Notes under the pieces: generated by a model | Database searches by the model: none | What the model was told of the DNA's origin: nothing | Seen by the model: only the letters and a program-made list of their open reading frames with translations | NCBI GenBank assembly: GCA_964373575.1 | Contig: CAYJVB010000002.1 | Location: forward strand, 1 to 63,331 | Reading direction: 5' to 3' | Length of the DNA: 63,331 nt | Origin: CAYJVB01 sp964373575 | GTDB taxonomy: Archaea > Aenigmatarchaeota > Aenigmatarchaeia > CG10238-14 | Made by a program: the position numbers and the translations under genes | Shown here: positions 51,567 to 59,360 of the stretch, one piece after another | Layout: each line of letters starts with the position of its first letter | Numbering within the stretch: the first letter of the stretch is position 1

Positions 51567-54010
51567 TGACTGACAAAAAAAAGATTAAGTTGGAAGATAT
51601 TCCTGGAATAGGGCCGAAATTGGCTGAAAAACTGGAAGAATCTGGATTTACTGATCCTATGAATATTGCAGTTTCGTCGCCTGGCGAGTTAGCTGCTATT
51701 TTGGAGATTGGTTCTGCTTCAGCTATTAAAATCATTAATAGCGCGAGACAAATACTGGAGATGGGTTTTGTTTCGGCTGATAAAGTTTGGGAACAGCAAC
51801 AAAAGGCATTGAAGATAACTACTGGTTGCAAGGCATTGGATGAGTTACTTGGTGGTGGAATACAAACACAGGCGATAACTGAAATGTTCGCTCAATTTGG
51901 ATGTGGAAAAAGTCAATTAGGATTTCAACTTTCTGTTAACGTACAATTACCTGTTGAGAAAGGTGGGTTGAAGGGCAACACGCTTTTTGTTGATACTGAA
52001 AATACATTCAGATCCCAGAGAATTATTGATATGGCTACGGCTATGGGACTTGACATTGAAAAGACTTTGAAAAACATTTTTGTAGCTAGGGCTTATACTG
52101 TAGATCATCAAGTTTTCTTGGTTGATAAAGCATATGAAATGATTGAAGAAAAAAACATTAAGCTGCTAGTAGTTGATTCATTAACCTCTCACTTTAGATC
52201 TGAGTATGTTGGAAGAGGTGAACTGGCGCCAAGGCAACAGAAACTGAACAAACATTTACACGCACTGCAGAAGCTGGCTGATACTTATAATCTTGCTGTA
52301 TATGTCACAAATCAAGTTTTGGCTAATCCGGCTATTCTGTTTGGCGATCCGACTACTCCTGTTGGAGGGCATGTATTAGCGCATCAATGCTTACCCGCAG
52401 ATACTTTAGTTCAGCTATCAGACGGATCTATTTCGAAAATGAAAGATTTACACAATCCATTAGAATTAACATCTTCGGATCTCAACAACACACTCCAAAC
52501 AAGAAATGGCAAGATAGATGGTGTTTTTGTAAACAAAAATATACCACTTATTTACGAAATAGACTCTAATTTTACTGTTAAAGCCTCACCAGAACACACT
52601 TTCTTTAAGATTGATGGATGGAGAATAATTGAAGTTCCTGCCAAAGAGTTGGTTCCAGGCGATTTTACAGCGTATGCAGGAAAGATAGAATTAAGCGGCA
52701 AAAAGCAAAAACTACCTCAAATCGAACTGGTTACTTTAATTAAGTTAACAAAGGATGGTTCTGATAAATTAGTTCAAGAGTTGAGAACGAAAAAAATCAC
52801 ACGTGAACAAGCCGCTAAACTGATGGGTATAAAGCCACGTCAACTGAGAAGAGTCCTAAATCAATCATATCCAACAGATAAAAAACGACTTGAAATATTG
52901 ATGAACAGCCTTGACTTGGATAAGACTTTCTTGGATAAAACCACTGTTGTTTATTCAAATAAGTATAGGCACATTGTATTGCCTAGATTTCTTGATAGGA
53001 ACTTGTCACAAATCATAGGGTATTTCATTGGTGATGGTAATTTTGACTTGCATTCTATAAGAATTAGGGATAGCAGGAAAGATGTTTTGGTTGAATATAA
53101 TTTGCTATTCAAAAAAATATTTAACTTGGAAGGTATCATTAAGCCAGTAAGCAGCAAAAATTGTTATCAACTTTCTATTAATAGTGTCATCATTAAAAAC
53201 TTTTTGTCGTATATTATTGATAACCTATATTCACTTGTACCCAAGTCTGAATTAGACTGCATTTCTGCTTTTGTCAAGGGTTTTGCAGATGCAGAGGGCT
53301 ATGTTGGAGAGAATGGTTCAATACAAATCTCGCAGAAAAATAAGGAGATACTTGAGTTTATTCAACTACTTTTACTTAGGTTTGGTATTGTTTCTAAAAT
53401 CTCTAGTCCTGACAAAAACGGAGTATATAAGATCATCGTATCTGGTACTAATGTGAAATTATTCCTTGATAATATAGGATTGACCGCAAAGGATAAATTT
53501 GAAAAACTTTCTAAAGTTTCAAAGTATTATAAGTATCGTAAAGACATAATTCCTGTGAATCGTGAAAATATCTGGAACTTGATTAAGCAGTTGGAGATAT
53601 TCCCATCACATGTTATGAAATACAGAAAATCTGGTAAGATGTATAAATATATAACAAGAAGAGAATTAGGGATTGTTTTGAGAAAATTAAATGATCTAAA
53701 TTTGAAAATTAATGATGTTTATATTAAACAAAAAATTGATTTTCTTAAGAAATTGTTTGATTCTAATATTGGTTGGCAAAAAATACGAAAAATAAACGTT
53801 TTGGTAAATAAGGATCCGCTTTATGATATATCAGTATCTCCAACAAAGAATTTTATAGCTAATGGTTGTTTGGTTCATAATAGTACATACCGCGTGTATT
53901 TGAGAAAATCTAGTGGCGACAAAAAGATAGCTAAAGTAATGGATGCACCTGACCTGCCGATTGGTGAGTGTGTATTTAAAGTTACTTCTGAAGGCATAAG
54001 GGATGCGTAA
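51566..54010 (+). CDS. radA: DNA recombinase RadA, interrupted by an intein
   Basis: RadA is the archaeal Rad51 that forms filaments on single-stranded DNA for homologous recombination. The 814-residue precursor has an N-terminal helix-hairpin-helix domain (about 5-60: LEDIPGIGPKLAEKL), the ATPase core with AQFGCGKSQLG as Walker A (the usual GEFGSGK with its first glycine replaced by alanine), LLVVDSLTSHFR (Walker B), and loop L2. An intein occupies residues 275-772; the C-extein resumes STYRVYLRK. After splicing the protein is 316 residues, the family's usual length. The ATG at 51566 overlaps the RPA stop (TGATG); the open frame to 51557 is not needed. Confidence 0.94.
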   Translation: MTDKKKIKLEDIPGIGPKLAEKLEESGFTDPMNIAVSSPGELAAILEIGSASAIKIINSARQILEMGFVSADKVWEQQQKALKITTGCKALDELLGGGIQTQAITEMFAQFGCGKSQLGFQLSVNVQLPVEKGGLKGNTLFVDTENTFRSQRIIDMATAMGLDIEKTLKNIFVARAYTVDHQVFLVDKAYEMIEEKNIKLLVVDSLTSHFRSEYVGRGELAPRQQKLNKHLHALQKLADTYNLAVYVTNQVLANPAILFGDPTTPVGGHVLAHQCLPADTLVQLSDGSISKMKDLHNPLELTSSDLNNTLQTRNGKIDGVFVNKNIPLIYEIDSNFTVKASPEHTFFKIDGWRIIEVPAKELVPGDFTAYAGKIELSGKKQKLPQIELVTLIKLTKDGSDKLVQELRTKKITREQAAKLMGIKPRQLRRVLNQSYPTDKKRLEILMNSLDLDKTFLDKTTVVYSNKYRHIVLPRFLDRNLSQIIGYFIGDGNFDLHSIRIRDSRKDVLVEYNLLFKKIFNLEGIIKPVSSKNCYQLSINSVIIKNFLSYIIDNLYSLVPKSELDCISAFVKGFADAEGYVGENGSIQISQKNKEILEFIQLLLLRFGIVSKISSPDKNGVYKIIVSGTNVKLFLDNIGLTAKDKFEKLSKVSKYYKYRKDIIPVNRENIWNLIKQLEIFPSHVMKYRKSGKMYKYITRRELGIVLRKLNDLNLKINDVYIKQKIDFLKKLFDSNIGWQKIRKINVLVNKDPLYDISVSPTKNFIANGCLVHNSTYRVYLRKSSGDKKIAKVMDAPDLPIGECVFKVTSEGIRDA
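52388..53881 (+). mobile_element. RadA intein with LAGLIDADG homing endonuclease
   Basis: The 498-residue intein starts with C1 (CLPADTLVQL), has the N-terminal block with the SPEHTFF motif, and ends FIANGCLVHN, with serine as the +1 residue. These are the four splice-junction features. Two LAGLIDADG-type motifs are visible: IIGYFIGDGN and FVKGFADAEGYV, so it could be an active homing endonuclease. An extra segment (about intein residues 125-150) reads like a helix-turn-helix (TREQAAKLMGIKPRQLRRVL). It is inserted in the conserved GGHVLAHQ region of RadA. Its DNA looks AT-rich like the host, so it is not recent by composition. Confidence 0.95.
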
Positions 54011-54042
54011 CAATTTAAAAATGATTTGTTATTTAATGATAC

Positions 54043-54678
54043 ATGGTCATAAAAGTTCTTGTTTTTGATTTCTGGAATACTATAATCGGTAATAGTGATG
54101 AGCAGTATATTAAAAAAATTGTTGACATACTAGGATTTCCTGATCAAAAAAGTTTTTGGAAATTTTGCGATGCTCATTGGTTTCCAACTAAAATGACAAT
54201 GCAAGAATTTTTCACTTATGTTTGCAAGCTGAAGAAAGTTGATAAGTCTTTTGTTGGTGAATTGGCTGAAAATTACAACAATGCATTGAGAACAGTAAAA
54301 CCATTTCCTGATGCTGTTCCGACTTTGGATGAGTTGAGAAGCAAATACAATCTTGTTTTGCTTTCCAATACTGCTTTGGAGGAAGGTAATAAAGCTTTAG
54401 ATGATTTTAATCTCAGACAATATTTCTATGATATTCTTTTATCTCCTGAATTTGGTGTTGCAAAACCGAATCTAGAATTTTTCCAGAAGGTTTTGGATAA
54501 TAGCAATGTTTCACCGTCCGAGGTGTGTATTGTTGGGGATGATATAGATAACGACATAATACCTGCTAGAAGGATTGGATTTAGGACAATATTGATTGAT
54601 AGGGAGGGAAAATATGCTGATCATGAGTCGCCTGATATTATAATTAGATCGTTGAATGAACTTAAAAATGTTATTTAG
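54043..54678 (+). CDS. HAD-superfamily hydrolase-like protein
   Basis: A 211-residue HAD protein with a four-helix cap: motif I FDFWNT (D9), motif II LLSNTA (around 102), the lysine in KPNLEFF (about 135), and motif IV VGDDIDNDI (about 163). The second aspartate of motif I (D-x-D), the usual general acid of phosphatases, is replaced by tryptophan (D9-F-W11), so ordinary phosphatase activity is doubtful. Haloacid dehalogenase-like or phosphonatase-type members also differ here. It is 32 nt after radA and convergent with the EamA pseudogene (8-nt overlap). Substrate unknown. Confidence 0.83.
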   Translation: MVIKVLVFDFWNTIIGNSDEQYIKKIVDILGFPDQKSFWKFCDAHWFPTKMTMQEFFTYVCKLKKVDKSFVGELAENYNNALRTVKPFPDAVPTLDELRSKYNLVLLSNTALEEGNKALDDFNLRQYFYDILLSPEFGVAKPNLEFFQKVLDNSNVSPSEVCIVGDDIDNDIIPARRIGFRTILIDREGKYADHESPDIIIRSLNELKNVI

Positions 54679-55600
54679 AATGTTTTCTTGTATTTGAAGC
54701 AAAAAATGCTCCAGTTAATGCAAGTAATGATCCTATTAAAAATAAGACTGTCATTTTGTCTCCAAAAAATAAAATTCCTGTGAGAACAACAACTGGAAAT
54801 TGGATGTACAACGATATACCACTGAAAAATACGGATGTTCTTTTGATCCCCTATTGATAAAGGAAGAAATTTAGTATAGAACCGAATATAACCAGGTAAA
54901 GTATTTCGAAAAAATTAGTTATTGTGAAGGATTGTGGAATTATGCTATTCCCCCTTATTACTTCAATAAAACCTAATATGGAGAATAGAACTGCTCCTGA
55001 TAGAAGCGTACTGAAAGTTAGTGTCAATGAGTCAAATTCTTTACTTAAATATCGTGAGCCAATAAAATAACCCGCAGTTAGTAATGCAGATATAATTACC
55101 ATTTTGTTTCCTGTGGTATTACCAAATCGATAGTCTGTATTTCCTTTGAATATCGGTTGTAAAATAATTAGTGTCAATCCAATTAAGCCTATAACAAAGC
55201 CAACCAATTGAATTTTGCTTATTTTTTCTTTCAAGAGGAAAATAGAGCCAATTGTTGTTGTAATTGGTACACCTAATGTTATTGCTTGCGCACTTGAAAT
55301 TGTGGTGGAATTAATTCCGTATACATAAAATAAGACTCCAAGTGGAATTAATGATGCAATTGAAAAAAGCTTGATTAATGATTTTATGTTATAAGATAAT
55401 TTTTTTCTGCTAAAATAATATAAACTGAAAAGAACTGATGCCAAGACAAAACGCCAAAACAATAACGCAAATGGCGTGAAATCTCTTAAGGCAAGTTTTT
55501 GTACAGGTGCTGCTAAAGCCCAAATTATTGCTGCAATAACAATTGCTAACTGTCCTCTGAATGTTTTGTTTGATAAACTTTGTCTAAATTTTAGAAGCAT
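54671..55600 (-). pseudogene. EamA/DMT-family transporter interrupted by an in-frame TAG
   Basis: The frame from the ATG at 55600 encodes a ten-helix drug/metabolite transporter. It meets a TAG at 54851-54853 (reverse strand) after ...LNFFLYQ. Reading on in the same frame gives GIKRTSVFFSGISLYIQF and the last two membrane helices, ending ...NTRKHSK at a TAA at 54671-54673. One TGG-to-TAG change would explain it: EamA proteins often have an aromatic residue here before the KRTS segment. Two EamA repeats of about 140 residues are visible. It is either a recent pseudogene or read through; other genes here (for example 54043 and 55662) end with TAG, so general recoding is unlikely. Confidence 0.7.
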
Positions 55601-55631
55601 TTTAATCTATATTCATTAATTCATTGGTTAA

Positions 55632-55639
55632 ATTTATAC
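55632..55639 (+). promoter_or_regulatory. TATA box of the endonuclease Q gene
   Basis: The sequence atttatac lies 26 nt before the ATG at 55662, in the gap shared with the divergent EamA pseudogene. This again fits a leaderless transcript. Confidence 0.55.
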
Positions 55640-55661
55640 TTATTATATTAATAGTGATTTA

Positions 55662-56948
55662 ATGCGTGTAATTTTTGATGGTCAATTACACTCAAAATAT
55701 TCTAGGGCCACAAGTCAAAACATGAATATTGAAGGTTTATCAGAAGGTGCTCGAATAAAAGGTCTTAATCTTCTCGGAACAGGAGATTTCACTCATCCTT
55801 TATGGTTTAATGAATTGAGAAACAAACTAGAAGAGTTATCCGGTTTAAGTCTTTTCGTCTTTAATGAAATTTATTTCATGTTAACAGGTGAAGTTTCTAC
55901 AGTTTATGAACAAGATAAAAAAATAAGAAAGGTTCATCATGTTCTGTCAGCACCGTCTTTCGAAATTGTGGATCAAATTAATGATGAATTAAAGAAATTT
56001 GGAAATTTATCCATTGATGGAAGACCAACTTTATCTACGACTTCGCCAGAGATTGTTGAGGTTTTGATGGGGATTAGTAGAGATATTATTATATATCCTG
56101 CGCACGTATGGACACCCTGGTTTAGTGTTTTTGGAAGTAAATCTGGATTTGACTCAATGGAAGAATGTTATCAGGATCAAGTTAATCATATTTTTTCTTT
56201 AGAAACCGGATTAAGCTCAGATCCTACAATGAATTGGAGATTATCTTCTTTGGATAAATTTACTCTCCTTTCTAATAGTGATAGTCATAGTCCAAACCCT
56301 TGGAGACTTGGTAGAGAATGTAATGTTTTTGATTTGTCTAAAGTATCATACCAAGAATTGTGGGAAGCAGTCAAAAAGAAAGATAAAAAGAGATTTCTTT
56401 TCACGATAGAGGTCGATCCAAATTATGGAAAATATCATTATACAGGTCACAGAAACTGCAAAATTAGTTTACACTCTAACGATGCTATCAAGATAAATAA
56501 CAAATGTCCTGTTTGTCGACGCAACCTTACTGTTGGTGTATTACAAAGAGTGGAACAACTAGCTGATAGGCCAGATGGTTACATACCTGAAGACGCTATT
56601 CCATTTAAAAACTTATTGCCACTATATGAAATAATTTCATACGTCACAGGAACTAAACAGCTTTACTCAAAGAAAGTTATAGAAGAGCAAGACAGACTTT
56701 TAAAAACTTTTGGAAACGAATTAACAATATTGTTGGATGTATCTAAAGAGGACTTAATGAAAATAACTAATGAAAAAATTGCTAATGCTATTTTAAAGGT
56801 AAGAGAAGGATTAATACAGTATGTTCCTGGCTACGATGGCGTTTATGGCGAACCGATTTTTGGAAATGGCGGGGAGAATGAATCTAATGAAAAACAAAGA
56901 AATATATTGAGAGAACAAAAAACAATTTTTGATTTCAAGGGCTCATAG
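55662..56948 (+). CDS. endonuclease Q (PHP-domain DNA repair nuclease)
   Basis: EndoQ cuts 5' to deaminated bases (uracil, hypoxanthine) and abasic sites in DNA. The 428-residue protein has an N-terminal PHP domain whose metal ligands include QLHSKYS (residues 8-14), GTGDFTHP, HVWTPW and SNSDSHSPNPWR. A zinc-finger-like segment with CKISLHS and CPVCRRNL follows (about 270-290), and a helical C-terminal domain. The family is archaeal with few bacteria. The gene's last ten nt, including the TAG stop, form the first ten nt of the tRNA-Val gene. Confidence 0.87.
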   Translation: MRVIFDGQLHSKYSRATSQNMNIEGLSEGARIKGLNLLGTGDFTHPLWFNELRNKLEELSGLSLFVFNEIYFMLTGEVSTVYEQDKKIRKVHHVLSAPSFEIVDQINDELKKFGNLSIDGRPTLSTTSPEIVEVLMGISRDIIIYPAHVWTPWFSVFGSKSGFDSMEECYQDQVNHIFSLETGLSSDPTMNWRLSSLDKFTLLSNSDSHSPNPWRLGRECNVFDLSKVSYQELWEAVKKKDKKRFLFTIEVDPNYGKYHYTGHRNCKISLHSNDAIKINNKCPVCRRNLTVGVLQRVEQLADRPDGYIPEDAIPFKNLLPLYEIISYVTGTKQLYSKKVIEEQDRLLKTFGNELTILLDVSKEDLMKITNEKIANAILKVREGLIQYVPGYDGVYGEPIFGNGGENESNEKQRNILREQKTIFDFKGS

Positions 56949-57021
56949 TCTACCGGCTAGGACATCACCTTCACAATTAATGGAAACGGTGAAGAAGAGA
57001 GTTCAATTCTCTCTGGGCCCA
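56939..57021 (+). tRNA. tRNA-Val (CAC) with an 11-nt intron
   Basis: Acceptor stem GGGCTCA/TGGGCCC with one T-G wobble and discriminator A. D-stem GTCT/GGAC with GG in the loop. Anticodon stem TCACC/GGTGA, T-stem GAGAG/CTCTC with TTCAATT loop. The anticodon is CAC at 56972-56974. The intron ATTAATGGAAA (56976-56986) lies after position 37. A bulge-helix-bulge forms: TTCA (32-35) pairs with TGGA of the intron with one T-G wobble, flanked by 3-nt bulges CA/A and AA/C that hold the cuts, and closed by a four-nt TTAA loop. CCA is not encoded. The 5' end overlaps the EndoQ stop; the 3' end abuts the convergent lipoprotein stop. The cutting enzyme gene is at 62086. Confidence 0.93.
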
Positions 57022-57891
57022 TTATGTTATTTCTGCTCCAAGAACTTTGATGTTAGAAACACTGCTTACCCAGTATGTGTAAGACAACTCTATTGAAATT
57101 GGAACTTGTTCCCATCCACGATCAACCACACCACCTATATCTACAGTACATCTTAATTGTCTACTTTTTCCCTCTGCTAATCTGACTCTTCCGCCTGTAG
57201 TACCAGTACATTGCAAGTCTCTACCTGCACTCCTTAGAATTATACCTATTTCATCATTTTCAGGCTTTCCGCTGCCAACATTCTGAATATCCACTATGAT
57301 GGACATTGTATCTGATGCTTGATCTAATATTTTTGATCTTGTTACAATGGTAACACTTATTGGTCCTGAACTTGGAACAGATGTGGTAACACCAAGCTTG
57401 TCTCTTTCTGCCTGTTTTTGTTCCGTTGGAAAACTATCAATATAAGCGCGTGTTGCAACTCTTAACAAGTTTTCAGAAAATGTCTGATAGTTGAAAAACA
57501 CTCTTAATTCCATGTCATAATCTAGTGGGACTTTTTTTGCTGATGGCGGTGTTAAAAACCAAACTAGTTCCTCTGAATCCCCTTGTAACTTTCTACTTGG
57601 GTCTGGTGGTAGCAAGTCGCGGACAGTAACTACTCTTCCAGGATCAATTCTCCATTCATCAGTCAGGCCTAAGAGCTGGGCATTGATACCTGTTGCTTTT
57701 GATCCTCCAGTATTTTCTATTAAAGCAGTCAGAGATACGTCGTCAGTTGGTTCAATTTCGTTAAGTTCGGGACCAAAACTTTTGATTATAATCGCATTTG
57801 AAGATCCTCCTTGATTACTACTTGTACAACCAGCTACAAACACTACTGTAAAGACAAGCATGAGTAAGAAAAAATTATTTTTAGTTTTCAT
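57022..57891 (-). CDS. predicted lipoprotein with CARDB-like beta-sandwich domains
   Basis: The 289-residue protein has a lysine-rich N-terminus, a hydrophobic segment (8-20) and a lipobox FVAGC with C22, so it is exported and lipid-anchored. Two beta-rich segments follow (about 32-150 and 165-289), each with alternating hydrophobic strands and an N-terminal IENTGG/IQNVGSG signature as in CARDB/DUF11-like adhesion or scaffolding domains. The C-terminal domain has a cysteine pair (DLQCTG ... QLRCTV), maybe a disulphide. It would be a target of AglB-type glycosylation. Function unknown. Confidence 0.82.
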   Translation of the reverse strand: MKTKNNFFLLMLVFTVVFVAGCTSSNQGGSSNAIIIKSFGPELNEIEPTDDVSLTALIENTGGSKATGINAQLLGLTDEWRIDPGRVVTVRDLLPPDPSRKLQGDSEELVWFLTPPSAKKVPLDYDMELRVFFNYQTFSENLLRVATRAYIDSFPTEQKQAERDKLGVTTSVPSSGPISVTIVTRSKILDQASDTMSIIVDIQNVGSGKPENDEIGIILRSAGRDLQCTGTTGGRVRLAEGKSRQLRCTVDIGGVVDRGWEQVPISIELSYTYWVSSVSNIKVLGAEIT

Positions 57892-57910
57892 ACTATATTT
57901 AATTGATTAA

Positions 57911-58552
57911 TTAGCTTATTAAATTTTTCCTCAAAGGTTTTGTCTTATATACCAGAAATAATGCGAAAATCGTTTCTATTGTACTTAAGAGAAGAATAAT
58001 TTTAGCCGTGTTTGTCCAGAATTTTAATGGGAATAACTGAATTAGTGTATCTGATGGCGAGAATAACCACGAATTTTCAGGAAAAAATATTTCGTGGAAC
58101 TTTATAAATAAAAAACTGAAATCGAGTAACCCAAATAATGCGATTAAAGATATTATGCCGATCGTCAAAAATAAACCTGAATAGTAATATTTTTTGATGG
58201 AATTTATTGAAATTTTTTCATTGAATAAAACAAAAGTTGAAAGAACTACTAAAACAGAGGCTAGGTATTGTAGTCTCATAGCATTAAGTGTTAAATTTTT
58301 TACATCGTTCAAGTGGTTAATTTCCTTTTTTGTTAATGTATCTGAATTTAGATTTTTTATGTTATTTTTATCTCTAACGTATTCTGTGATATTTTCTGCT
58401 AGAATTAAATTTTCTTTATCATGGTCATTTCTTATTGCAGAATTAAGTCTGATGAATTCTTTTGTGACTAGGAAATGTAAATTTAACAGTAATATGGCTA
58501 TAGGTATTGAAATAATCAAAATAATTTTTATTAGATTTAACCAATTTTTCAT
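57911..58552 (-). CDS. membrane protein of unknown function
   Basis: A 213-residue protein with about four hydrophobic helices: near 8-28, 90-112, 122-150 and 185-205. Between the first and second is a charged, asparagine-rich segment (about 36-75) that may be a coiled coil on one side of the membrane. No motif is recognised. It is 19 nt upstream of the lipoprotein gene and probably co-transcribed with it. Confidence 0.65.
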   Translation of the reverse strand: MKNWLNLIKIILIISIPIAILLLNLHFLVTKEFIRLNSAIRNDHDKENLILAENITEYVRDKNNIKNLNSDTLTKKEINHLNDVKNLTLNAMRLQYLASVLVVLSTFVLFNEKISINSIKKYYYSGLFLTIGIISLIALFGLLDFSFLFIKFHEIFFPENSWLFSPSDTLIQLFPLKFWTNTAKIILLLSTIETIFALFLVYKTKPLRKNLIS

Positions 58553-58583
58553 GAATTAATAATAGTTTTCTTAATATTTCTTC

Positions 58584-59360
58584 ATGAGTTTTCAACAGAT
58601 TGTTGATACCTATTTTATCAGGCCATTTAACATAGGTCGCGGCTATAACGTCTTGAACACAAGCCTAATGGCATTTCTTTTTATCGCTTTAGCATATGGA
58701 ACATTCTATGTTTTAAGGAGATTAAAGATCAAGATTAATAGAAATTTTGTTACCAGTTTTATACCACTAATACTTTTTGGTATTTCAGTGCGGGTTTTTG
58801 AGGATGCAGGTATATTGAGTGGCTTTTGGTTTATTACGCCGGGAATATGGATTCTGTTCTTCGCTATTATATTTTCAACACTTTTAGTTTCAATCTATAT
58901 ACAGAAAAAAATTAATTTTCCATATTACAAAACTATGTTTATAACGGGTTTAGTTTTATTCATACCTACACTTTTCGCTATACAACTGAAAAATGTTCAA
59001 GGAGTAATATATATACTGTTGTTTTTTTTACCTATAGCTTTTATACTAAAATTTGTTAAATGGTCTACTGAAAACAAGGTTGTCACAGCAATACACGCAT
59101 TTGATGCAGTTGCAACATTTGTTTCTATAGAATTTTTTAATTACAGGGAACAACATGTACTTCCAAACTTTGTCATTAATCTTACCGGAACTGCATTTTC
59201 TTTTATAATTCTGAAATTAGTCGTTATCGTTTCTGTTCTTTTCCTGTTAGACAAGTATGGCGATGATATTGAGTTCAAAAATTTCATGAAATTTTGTATA
59301 GGCATGTTGGGTTTTGTTCCAGGAGTCAGAGACACATTTCGTTTAATTTGGTTTGTTTAG
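58584..59360 (+). CDS. DUF63-family membrane protein
   Basis: A 258-residue protein with about eight membrane helices, matching the archaeal DUF63 family: FIRPFNIGRGYNVLNT near the N-terminus, RVFEDAGIL near 70, HAFDAVATFVSI near 173, and GFVPGVRDTFRL at the C-terminus, all of which hold the conserved polar residues of the family. The function of DUF63 is unknown. Its stop overlaps that of the convergent pilin-like gene by 4 nt. Confidence 0.85.
   Translation: MSFQQIVDTYFIRPFNIGRGYNVLNTSLMAFLFIALAYGTFYVLRRLKIKINRNFVTSFIPLILFGISVRVFEDAGILSGFWFITPGIWILFFAIIFSTLLVSIYIQKKINFPYYKTMFITGLVLFIPTLFAIQLKNVQGVIYILLFFLPIAFILKFVKWSTENKVVTAIHAFDAVATFVSIEFFNYREQHVLPNFVINLTGTAFSFIILKLVVIVSVLFLLDKYGDDIEFKNFMKFCIGMLGFVPGVRDTFRLIWFV

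Noticed and set aside
54851..54853. Pyrrolysine coding as the reason for the in-frame TAG
   Set aside because: TAG ends normal genes in this window (for example 54043 and 55662), the site lacks any methylamine-methyltransferase context, and tryptophan fits the position better.
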